From JAZKHT01 sp040385245 (GTDB lineage: Bacteria > Pseudomonadota > Alphaproteobacteria > Rhodobacterales > Rhodobacteraceae), in NCBI GenBank assembly GCA_040385245.1, contig JAZKHT010000003.1, positions 62,001 through 126,000 of the forward strand: DNA of 64,000 nucleotides, read 5' to 3'. Below the pieces are notes generated by a model, which was not told the DNA's origin, made no database searches, and saw nothing but the letters and a program-made list of their open reading frames with translations. The position numbers and the translations under genes are program-made. This document shows positions 15,567 through 23,209 of this stretch, one piece after another (positions within the stretch are counted from its first letter, which is position 1; each line of letters opens with the position of its first letter).

Positions 15567-16583
15567 ATGCCCATCCCGGCCACAAAAGCCAAAAATACAA
15601 CGAAATCCGAAGGCCCGAAGCGTTTCATCTTCGTGCTGCTGGACAAGTTCACCATGCTGTCGTTTTCCTGCGCGATCGAACCGCTGCGGCTGGCGAACTA
15701 CGTGGCGGGCAAGACGCTTTACACATGGAAGCTTGCCGGTGAAAACGGGCGCGAGGCGACCTGTTCCAACGGGGCCACCTTCAAGGTGGACATGGGGCTG
15801 GAAGAGGTGGACCGCGACGATGTGATCCTGCTGTGTGGTGGGTTGGACATCCAGCGCACCACGACGAAACCCATCCTAAACTGGCTGCGGCGCGAGGCGC
15901 GGCGCGGCAACCCCATCGGTGGCATGTGCACCGGGGCCTATGCGCTGGCCAAGGCCGGGCTGCTGGACGGGAAGAAGGCGACGATCCACTGGGAAAATCA
16001 GGACGGCTTTCTTGAGGAATTCGAATCCGTCAAGCTGACCAAGTCGGTGTTCGTGGTCGATGGCAACCGAATGACGACGGCGGGGGGCACCTCGTCCATC
16101 GATCTGGTGCTGAAGATCATCGCTGCCGACCATGGCAGCGATCTGGCCAATACCGTGGCCGACCTGTTGATCTATTCCACCATCCGCACCGATCAGGACA
16201 CCCAGCGCCTGTCGATTCCGACGCGCATCGGCGTGCGTCACCCGAAACTGAGCCAAGTCATCCAGATGATGGAAGGCAACATCGAAGACCCGATGTCGCC
16301 CGCCGATCTGGCCGAGGCGGTGGGCATGTCCACCCGCCAGTTGGAACGGCTGTTCCGCCGCTATCTGAACCGCAGCCCGAAACGCTATTACATGGAACTG
16401 CGCCTGCAAAAGGCGCGCAACCTGTTGATGCAGACGGACATGAGCGTGATCAATGTGGCGCTTGCCTGCGGATTTGCCAGCCCGTCGCATTTCTCGAAAT
16501 GCTACAGGGCGCATTACAACACGACCCCCTACCGTGAACGCGGGACCCAAGGGGGCGGAACCGGCGTGCGCCTGTCGATCTGA
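15567..16583 (+). CDS. GlxA-family AraC-type transcriptional regulator
   Basis: The product is 338 aa. An N-terminal DJ-1/PfpI-like domain (about 18–190) keeps the nucleophile-elbow cysteine (Cys121 in GGMCTGAYALAKAG), and a C-terminal AraC double helix-turn-helix spans about 225–325 (SPADLAEAVGMSTRQLERLFRR; VALACGFASPSHFSKCYR). Close relatives include GbdR, which controls glycine betaine and dimethylglycine catabolism in pseudomonads. A dimethylglycine-dehydrogenase-like gene lies about 7 kb downstream, so a link is possible but only inferred. The gene is divergent from the DAHP synthase gene. Confidence 0.88.
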   Translation: MPIPATKAKNTTKSEGPKRFIFVLLDKFTMLSFSCAIEPLRLANYVAGKTLYTWKLAGENGREATCSNGATFKVDMGLEEVDRDDVILLCGGLDIQRTTTKPILNWLRREARRGNPIGGMCTGAYALAKAGLLDGKKATIHWENQDGFLEEFESVKLTKSVFVVDGNRMTTAGGTSSIDLVLKIIAADHGSDLANTVADLLIYSTIRTDQDTQRLSIPTRIGVRHPKLSQVIQMMEGNIEDPMSPADLAEAVGMSTRQLERLFRRYLNRSPKRYYMELRLQKARNLLMQTDMSVINVALACGFASPSHFSKCYRAHYNTTPYRERGTQGGGTGVRLSI

Positions 16584-16595
16584 CGGCCCTGCCGG

Positions 16596-17701
16596 TCAAT
16601 CGGCGGGCGTCATCCGGTAGACCGCGCCCTGCCCAACCGACAGGAACCAGATCGCCCCGTCCGGGCCTTCGCGCACGTCGCGGACGCGGGCTGTTTCGGG
16701 GGCGGCTATCCGTTCCTCGGCATAGCCATTGTCGGGGTCCAGCCGCGCGATATAGTCGAACTTCAGGCTGCCGGTGAACATATCGCCGCGCCAGTCGGGA
16801 AACATCGCGCCTGAATGAATCATCAGCCCGGATGGTGCGATGGACGGGTCCCAGTAATGCAGTAATGCACGGGCTGTTCCATCCCGTCCGCCATTGTGCC
16901 GATGCCCAGCGGATCGCCGTTGTAGTTGATGCCATAGGCGATGACCGGCCAGCCATAGTTGAGGCCCCGTTCCACCCGGTTCACCTCGTCCCCGCCTTGC
17001 GCGCCGTGTTCGACCAGCCAAAGCGCGCCGTCCGCATCCAGTGCCGCCCCTTGCGGGTTGCGGTGGCCGATGCTGTGGGCCTGTGGAACCCAGCCATCGA
17101 CCGGATTGACCGGGTTGCCGTCGGGGTACATGTGCAGAACCTTGCCTTCTGGGCGCGCGACGTCCTGCGCGTTTGCGCCCTGCCCGCGTTCGCCAAGGGT
17201 CAGATACAGCGTGCCGTCCAGGGCTTCGACCACGCGGCTGCCGAAATGCACGCCGCCGCGTGTGGCGGGTGCGGCGAACACCTCGGTGAAGTCCTGCAAT
17301 TCTGTGCCGTCACCTGACAACGTGCCGCGACCAAGGGCTGTGCCTGCGCCCCGGCCACCCGGTTTGGCATAGGTCAGCCAGACGGTTCGGCTGCGGTCGA
17401 AATCGCGTGGGATCATCACGTCAAGCAAACCGCCCTGCCCGCGGTCAAAGACCTGCGGCACGCCCTGCACGGGAACTGGGTCAGCACCATCCGCCGCAAA
17501 CAGCGTCAGCGCGCCCTCTCGTTCGGTGACCAGAAACCGTCCGTCCGGCAGGAAGGCCAGACCCCAGGGTTCCGACAGCCCACCCGCCACTTCGGTGATC
17601 TGCACCCGGCCCGCGCTGGTGTCGATGGTGCCCGCCCCGGCAGCCGTGCAAAGGGCAGACACGAACAGGGCAGCGCCGCATTTTGCAAAGGTGGTTTCCA
17701 T
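16596..17701 (-). pseudogene. PQQ-dependent sugar dehydrogenase, frameshifted by an 8-bp tandem duplication
   Basis: This would be a secreted soluble aldose dehydrogenase of the Asd/YliI type. The 5' part, from ATG 17701, has a signal peptide and the six-bladed propeller region with SEPWGLAFLPDGRFLVTER and EHGAQGGDEVNRVERGLNYG. The frame then breaks after MEQPVHY, where AGTAATGC is present twice in tandem on the plus strand (16853–16868). Removing one copy restores QPVHYWDPSIAPSG and joins the C-terminal part (TGSLKFDYIARLDPDNGYAEE…VYRMTPAD) that ends at 16596. As written, the product stops 12 residues after the break. It could be a recent mutation, a slippage switch or an assembly error. Confidence 0.88.
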
Positions 17702-17884
17702 CCATCGTATCCTTGTGCCGCAGCGTCCTGCGTTACGACTTAGGCAGGCCCGGCACGATGTCACCCGTTCGCCCGGTCACAAGCGCGTTCCCCGACGGAG
17801 CGGGCAATTCCACCGGAGTGCTTTTCTTTTCATCGAAGGCACATTACGGTCCCTCAGGATTTCGATCCAATATGGGAGTTAACA

Positions 17885-19075
17885 ATGAAGAAACTGCTGC
17901 TGGCCACTGCCGCGACCGCCCTGTTTGCGGGTGCCGCTTCGGCCGAAGAAATCAAGCTGGGCATCCTGATCGGCTTTACCGGGCCGATTGAATCGCTGAC
18001 CGGGCCGATGGCCGCGGGCGCCGAAATGGCCATGGCCGAAGCCAATGCTTCCGGCATGTTGCTGGACGGCTCGACCGTCGTTGGCGTGCGCGCCGATTCC
18101 ACCTGCACCGACTCGGCTGCGGCCACGTCCGCTGCCGAACGTCTGGTCACCTCGGACGTGGTTCAGGGCATCATCGGCGCTGACTGTTCCGGCGTGACCG
18201 GGGCCGTGCTGCAGAACGTGGCGCGTCCGAACGGGATCGTGATGATCTCGCCCTCGGCCACCTCGCCCGCGCTGACCACTGCCGAAGATGACGGGCTGTT
18301 CTTCCGCACCGCCCCGTCGGATGCGCGCGAAGGCGAAGTCATGGCCGACATCCTGATGGAAAAGGGCGTCAAGTCGATCGCTCTGACCTACACCAACAAC
18401 GACTATGGCAAGGGTCTGTCCGACGCGATCGCGACCTCGTTCCAGGCCAAGGGCGGCGTTGTGACGATCAACGCGGCGCACGAAGACGGCAAGGCCGACT
18501 ATTCCGCCGAAGTCGCGGCACTGGCTGCGGCCGGTGGCGACCTGCTGGTTGTCGCAGGCTATCTGGATCAAGGCGGCAAGGGCATCATCCAGGCCTCGCT
18601 TGATACCGGCGCGTTCTCGACCTTCGGTCTGCCGGGCGGCATGGTGGGTGACAACCTGCCGATCGCCATCGGTCCGGCGCTTGACGGCTCTTACGGCCAG
18701 GTTGCCCAGTCCGACAGCGAAGGCGCTGTGACCCTGACCGAAATGGCAAAGACGGCAGCAACGCCCTTTGACGCCACCTCGCCCTACACGATGGAATCCT
18801 ATGACGCGGCGGCGCTGTTCATGCTTGCGATGCAGGCGGCAGGTTCGTCCAAACCGGCGGATTACAAGGGCAAGATCCTGGACGTGGCGAACGCGCCCGG
18901 CGACAAGTTCTATCCCGGCCAGATCGCGCAGGCGCTTGAGGCTGTGAAAGCCGGCAAGGACGTCGATTGGGAAGGCGCATCCGCGGTTGAACTGATCGGC
19001 CCCGGCGAAAGCGCCGGTCGCTACCGCCAGTTCGAAATCAAGGGCGGCAAGTACGAAACCGTCACCTTCCGGTGA
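17885..19075 (+). CDS. Branched-chain-amino-acid-type ABC transporter substrate-binding protein
   Basis: This periplasmic binding protein (396 aa) is of type I (LivJ-like). A signal peptide spans residues 1–20 (ending GAASA), followed by EIKLGILIGFTGPIESLTG, the usual N-terminal strand and ligand loop. The two-lobed receptor fold includes IIGADCSGVTGAVLQNVA and YTNNDYGKGLSDAI. It heads the operon with two ATPases and two permeases. The ligand cannot be read from sequence; the flavoprotein that follows suggests an amino acid or methylated amine. A GGGAG ribosome-binding site precedes the ATG, and a hairpin follows the stop codon. Confidence 0.93.
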   Translation: MKKLLLATAATALFAGAASAEEIKLGILIGFTGPIESLTGPMAAGAEMAMAEANASGMLLDGSTVVGVRADSTCTDSAAATSAAERLVTSDVVQGIIGADCSGVTGAVLQNVARPNGIVMISPSATSPALTTAEDDGLFFRTAPSDAREGEVMADILMEKGVKSIALTYTNNDYGKGLSDAIATSFQAKGGVVTINAAHEDGKADYSAEVAALAAAGGDLLVVAGYLDQGGKGIIQASLDTGAFSTFGLPGGMVGDNLPIAIGPALDGSYGQVAQSDSEGAVTLTEMAKTAATPFDATSPYTMESYDAAALFMLAMQAAGSSKPADYKGKILDVANAPGDKFYPGQIAQALEAVKAGKDVDWEGASAVELIGPGESAGRYRQFEIKGGKYETVTFR

Positions 19076-19099
19076 TCCTTTAGACTTGAAATTCCTGCG

Positions 19100-19122
19100 C
19101 GGCCCGGGCATGACCCGGGCCG
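19100..19122 (+). terminator. Hairpin between binding-protein gene and ATPase gene
   Basis: Perfect 9-bp arms (CGGCCCGGG and its complement) with loop CATGA are followed by TTGCCTTT, 24 nt after the binding-protein stop codon. The position matches the pstS–pstC hairpin and probably lowers read-through so that the binding protein is made in excess. The function is inferred. Confidence 0.65.
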
Positions 19123-19194
19123 TTGCCTTTAAGCAAAGCCCTGCCGGTGCATGACCAACGTGCGAAACAGATGGGGCAACAGGGGGAAGACCGC

Positions 19195-19977
19195 ATGATC
19201 GTCGTCGAGGATCTGCACCGGCATTTCGGTGGCTTTCGGGCCGTCGATGGTGCCTCGCTTGAGATCAGGACAGGCTCCATCACCGGGCTGATCGGGCCGA
19301 ACGGGGCTGGCAAGACCACGCTGTTCAATGTGATCGCCGGGCGCCTGCCGCCGACATCGGGCCGCGTGCTGATGGATGGCGAAGACATCACCGGCCTTGC
19401 GCCGCATGATCTGTTCCACAAGGGGCTGCTGCGCACCTTTCAGATCGCACATGAATTCGGATCGATGACGGTGCGCGAAAATCTGATGATGGTGCCGTCG
19501 TCGCAGGCGGGCGAAACGCTGTGGAACGCCTGGTTCCGCCGCAAGGCTGTGGCCGCCGAAGAACGCGCCATCCGCGACAAGGCAGACGAGGTGCTGGAGT
19601 TTCTGACCATCGCCCATCTGGCCGACCAGAAGGCCGCGAATATCTCGGGCGGGCAGAAAAAACTGCTGGAACTGGGGCGCACCATGATGGTGGATGCCAA
19701 GATCGTGTTTCTGGACGAGGTGGGCGCAGGCGTCAACCGCACGCTGCTGAACACCATCGCCGACGCGATCCAGCGCCTCAATCAGGAACGCGGCTATACT
19801 TTCTGCGTGATCGAACATGACATGGATTTCATCGCCCGCCTGTGTGACCCGGTGATTGTGATGGCCGAGGGCAAGGTTCTGGCCAAGGGCACGGTTGACG
19901 AAGTGAAGAACGACGAACGCGTGATCGAGGCCTACCTTGGCACCGGATTGAAGAACAAGGTGGTGGCGAATGGCTGA
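19195..19977 (+). CDS. LivG-type ABC transporter ATP-binding protein
   Basis: This is a cytosolic ATPase subunit of the branched-chain-amino-acid-type importer, 260 aa. Walker A GPNGAGKTT lies at 34–42, the signature ISGGQKK follows, and Walker B reads VFLDEVGAGVN; this differs from the usual DEPxAG but keeps the catalytic glutamate. The C-terminal extension typical of LivG is present. The start at 19195 is preferred over 19123 because an AGGGGGA ribosome-binding site precedes it and homology begins there. Confidence 0.94.
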   Translation: MIVVEDLHRHFGGFRAVDGASLEIRTGSITGLIGPNGAGKTTLFNVIAGRLPPTSGRVLMDGEDITGLAPHDLFHKGLLRTFQIAHEFGSMTVRENLMMVPSSQAGETLWNAWFRRKAVAAEERAIRDKADEVLEFLTIAHLADQKAANISGGQKKLLELGRTMMVDAKIVFLDEVGAGVNRTLLNTIADAIQRLNQERGYTFCVIEHDMDFIARLCDPVIVMAEGKVLAKGTVDEVKNDERVIEAYLGTGLKNKVVANG

Positions 19978-20024
19978 TCGGGCGGGGTGGAACCAAGGGT
20001 TTTCCGGGTCAGAGGGCGCGCATC

Positions 20025-20735
20025 ATGGCTGAGCCGTTCCTGATCGGGGATGCGATGACCGGCGGCTATGGCGCGGTCGATATCCTGCACGGCTGCACCA
20101 TTGCCGTGGAAAAAGGCCAGATCGCGGTGATCGTCGGCCCGAATGGCGCGGGCAAATCCACCGCGATGAAGGCCGTTTTCGGGATGCTGTCCTTGCGCGG
20201 CGGTCAGGTCCGGCTGGACGGCGAGGATATCACCAAGCTGTCGCCGCAGGCCCGCGTGGCCAAGGGCATGGCCTTTGTGCCGCAGACGCAGAACATCTTC
20301 ACCTCAATGACGGTGCAGGAAAACCTTGAGATGGGGGCCTTCCTGCGCCGCGACGACATCAACGCCACGATGGAGCAGGTCTATCACCTGTTCCCGATCC
20401 TGAAGCAGAAACGCCATCAGGCGGCAGGCGAATTGTCGGGCGGGCAGCGCCAGCAGGTCGCCGTGGGACGCGCGCTGATGACCCAGCCAAAGGTGCTGAT
20501 GCTGGACGAGCCGACCGCAGGCGTGTCGCCCATCGTGATGGACGAATTGTTCGACCGCATCATCGAAGTGGCGCGCACCGGCATTTCGATCCTGATGGTC
20601 GAACAGAACGCGCGTCAGGCGCTGGCCATCGCCGACAAGGGCTATGTCCTTGTGCAGGGTGCCAACCGATTCACCGACACGGGTGCCGCGCTGCTTGCGG
20701 ACCCCGAGGTCCGCCGCAGCTTTTTGGGGGGCTGA
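20025..20735 (+). CDS. LivF-type ABC transporter ATP-binding protein
   Basis: This is the second ATPase subunit, 236 aa, with Walker A GPNGAGKST at about 38–46, signature LSGGQRQQVAVGRALM, and Walker B VLMLDEPTAGVSP. The length and lack of a C-terminal extension match LivF. It follows the LivG-type gene by 47 bp and precedes the permease gene by 2 bp. The two ATPases are expected to form the heterodimer that powers the transporter. Confidence 0.95.
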   Translation: MAEPFLIGDAMTGGYGAVDILHGCTIAVEKGQIAVIVGPNGAGKSTAMKAVFGMLSLRGGQVRLDGEDITKLSPQARVAKGMAFVPQTQNIFTSMTVQENLEMGAFLRRDDINATMEQVYHLFPILKQKRHQAAGELSGGQRQQVAVGRALMTQPKVLMLDEPTAGVSPIVMDELFDRIIEVARTGISILMVEQNARQALAIADKGYVLVQGANRFTDTGAALLADPEVRRSFLGG

Positions 20736-20737
20736 CC

Positions 20738-21748
20738 ATGGATATCCTGAACGCGCTTGTCGCTTTTCTGAACTTCGTCTTTGTGCCCGGCCTTGCCTAT
20801 GGCGCGCAGCTTGCGCTGGGGGCGCTCGGGGTCACGCTGATCTATGGCATCCTGCGGTTTTCCAACTTTGCCCACGGCGACACCATGGCCTTTGGCACGA
20901 TGGTGACGATTCTGGTGACATGGCTGTTCCAGTCTGTCGGCATCAGCTTTGGCCCGTTGCCCACCGCCCTGCTGGCGCTGCCCTTTGGCATCGGCGTGAC
21001 GGCGCTGTTCCTGCTGGGGACCGACCGCGCGATCTACCGCTTTTACCGCAAGCAGCGGGCGGCCCCGACGATATTGGTCATGGTGTCGCTGGGCATCATG
21101 TTCGTGATGAACGGGATCACGCGCCTGATCATCGGCGTGGATGAGCAAACCTTTACCGACGGCGAACGCTTTGTGATCTCGGCCGGGGATTTCAAGACGA
21201 TGACCGGCCTTTCCGAAGGGCTTGCGATCAAGACGACGCAGGCGGTGACGGTCGTCATGGCGTTTCTGGTGATGGGGTTCCTGTTCTGGTTCCTGCAAAA
21301 GACCCGCACCGGCAAATCCATGCGCGCCTTTTCGGATAACGAGGATCTTGCCCTGTTGTCAGGCATCAACCCCGACCGTGTGGTGCAGGTAACCTGGGTC
21401 CTTGCCGCCGCCATGGCGACGATTGCGGGCGTGCTTTACGGGTTGGACAAAAGCTTCAAACCCTTCACCTATTTCCAACTGCTGCTGCCGATCTTTTCGG
21501 CGGCCATCGTCGGTGGTCTGGGCAGCCCGGTCGGGGCCATCGCGGGCGGCTTTGTCGTCGCGTTTTCCGAGGTGGTGGTGACCTATGCGTGGAAGAAGGT
21601 GGTGACCTATCTTGTCCCCGCCGACATGGCCCCCGACGCGCTGCTGCAACTGATGTCGACCGACTATAAACTGGCCGTCAGCTTTGCGATCCTGATCGTG
21701 GTGTTGCTGTTCATGCCCACGGGCCTGTTCAAGGGGAAATCGGTATGA
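20738..21748 (+). CDS. LivH-type ABC transporter permease
   Basis: This inner-membrane permease of 336 aa has about eight hydrophobic segments. It begins NALVAFLNFVFVPGLAYGAQ and contains the family pattern GVTLIYGILRFSNFAHGD, then the conserved cytoplasmic segment FSDNEDLALLSGINPDRVVQVTWVL, which contacts the ATPases. It overlaps the next permease gene by 4 bp (ATGA), which implies coupled translation. Confidence 0.95.
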   Translation: MDILNALVAFLNFVFVPGLAYGAQLALGALGVTLIYGILRFSNFAHGDTMAFGTMVTILVTWLFQSVGISFGPLPTALLALPFGIGVTALFLLGTDRAIYRFYRKQRAAPTILVMVSLGIMFVMNGITRLIIGVDEQTFTDGERFVISAGDFKTMTGLSEGLAIKTTQAVTVVMAFLVMGFLFWFLQKTRTGKSMRAFSDNEDLALLSGINPDRVVQVTWVLAAAMATIAGVLYGLDKSFKPFTYFQLLLPIFSAAIVGGLGSPVGAIAGGFVVAFSEVVVTYAWKKVVTYLVPADMAPDALLQLMSTDYKLAVSFAILIVVLLFMPTGLFKGKSV

Positions 21749-23043
21749 ACCGGAATCTGGTCCTTTTTGGCGCGATTGCAGCCCTGTACATCGCCACCGG
21801 CGTGTTCAGCAGCTGGAACCAGTCGCTGTACATCCTGAACATCGGCCTTCTGTCCGCCATCATGGCGCTGGGGGTCAATATGCAATGGGGTTATGCGGGC
21901 CTGTTCAACACCGGGATCATGGGGTTCACCGCCCTTGGTGGTCTGGCCGTGGTGCTGGTGTCGGCAAAACCCGTGGCCGAGGGGTGGTCGGCGGGCGGCC
22001 CCGGCATCCTGATGGGGCTGTTTCTGGGGGCCGCCTCCATCGCGGTTGCGATCTTTGCCTACAACCGTCTGCCAAAGGGGCGGAACCGCAATCTGGCAGT
22101 GGTGGCCATCCTGATCGCAGGCTTTGTGCTGTATCGCGCGGTGTTCGATCCGGCGGTGACGGCGGTCGAATCCTTCAACCCCGCCACGGCGGGAAACGTT
22201 GGCGGGCTCGGGCTCAACTCGTTGTTCGCGTGGCCCGTCGGCGGGCTGCTGGCCGCTGCCGCCGCCTGGGCCATTGGCAAGACGGCGCTGGGTCTGCGTT
22301 CGGACTATCTGGCCATCGCCACGCTGGGGATCGCCGAGATCATCGTCGCGGTGATACGGAACGAGGATTGGCTGGCGCGCGGCGTCAAGAACATCAACGA
22401 ACTGCCCCGCCCCTATCCCGTCCCCTACGAGGTTGATCTGCAACGCGATGCGGGTTTCCTTGATATGGCGATGAACTGGGGGTTCGACCCGGTCACCGGA
22501 TCGTCGATCACGGTCAAGCTGCTGTATATGGTGCTGTTCACCATCGTCCTTCTGGCGGTGATCTGGCTGTCGGAACGCTCGCTGAATTCACCCTGGGGCC
22601 GGATGATGCGCGCCATCCGCGACAACGAAGTCGCGGCCGAGGCGATGGGCAAGGACGTGACACGCCGCCATCTGCAAATCTTCATCCTCGGGTCCGCCGT
22701 CGTGGGCATCGCGGGCGCGATGATGACCTCGATGGAGGGGCAGTTGACCCCCGGCACCTATAACCCGCTGCGGTTCACCTTTCTTGTCTGGGTGATGGTG
22801 ATCGTCGGCGGGTCAGGCAACAACTGGGGGGCGGTTCTGGGCGGTCTGCTGATCGGCTGGCTGTGGCTGATCGTGGAAAACGCCGGGCCGACGATAATGG
22901 GCCTTCTGACCGGGTCAATGTCCGATGGGGTACTGAAGGCGCATCTGGTGGACAGCGCCCAACACCTGCGGCTTCTGACGCTGGGGGTGATCCTGCTGCT
23001 GGTGCTGCGGTTCAGTCCAAGGGGCTTGCTGCCCGAAAAGTGA
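21745..23043 (+). CDS. LivM-type ABC transporter permease
   Basis: This second inner-membrane permease of the importer is 432 aa. It shows ILNIGLLSAIMALGVNMQWGYAGLFNTG near the N-terminus and the EAA-like cytoplasmic loop SPWGRMMRAIRDNEVAAEAMG. An internal stretch of about 60 residues (VAILIAGFVLYRAVFDPA… to LFAWPVGG) adds hydrophobic segments, so it is on the long side like E. coli LivM. It is the last transporter gene and is followed by a strong hairpin. Confidence 0.94.
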   Translation: MNRNLVLFGAIAALYIATGVFSSWNQSLYILNIGLLSAIMALGVNMQWGYAGLFNTGIMGFTALGGLAVVLVSAKPVAEGWSAGGPGILMGLFLGAASIAVAIFAYNRLPKGRNRNLAVVAILIAGFVLYRAVFDPAVTAVESFNPATAGNVGGLGLNSLFAWPVGGLLAAAAAWAIGKTALGLRSDYLAIATLGIAEIIVAVIRNEDWLARGVKNINELPRPYPVPYEVDLQRDAGFLDMAMNWGFDPVTGSSITVKLLYMVLFTIVLLAVIWLSERSLNSPWGRMMRAIRDNEVAAEAMGKDVTRRHLQIFILGSAVVGIAGAMMTSMEGQLTPGTYNPLRFTFLVWVMVIVGGSGNNWGAVLGGLLIGWLWLIVENAGPTIMGLLTGSMSDGVLKAHLVDSAQHLRLLTLGVILLLVLRFSPRGLLPEK

Positions 23044-23053
23044 CACCTTCCAG

Positions 23054-23079
23054 CAGGGGCACCCATCGCGGTGCCCCTG
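23054..23079 (+). terminator. Hairpin after the ABC transporter operon
   Basis: Perfect 10-bp arms (CAGGGGCACC and complement) with a 6-nt loop lie 10 nt after the permease stop codon. No clear T run follows, so termination may be partial and the downstream flavoprotein gene could be reached by read-through. Confidence 0.65.
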
Positions 23080-23209
23080 CGCATTTGGCAAGGCACACTC
23101 CAACCGCGACATTTTCTGTCGCAGGGGAACATGCGTTTTTGCCGCCCCTCGCCAATCTGGCGCAAAGATTGGCCCCCGGCCAATCCAACGTAATGCACGG
23201 AGTTCTTCC

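Noticed and set aside
17879..19111. Minus-strand open frame of 410 codons opposite the binding-protein gene
   Set aside because: The plus strand encodes a complete periplasmic binding protein with signal peptide; the antisense frame has no recognisable motif.
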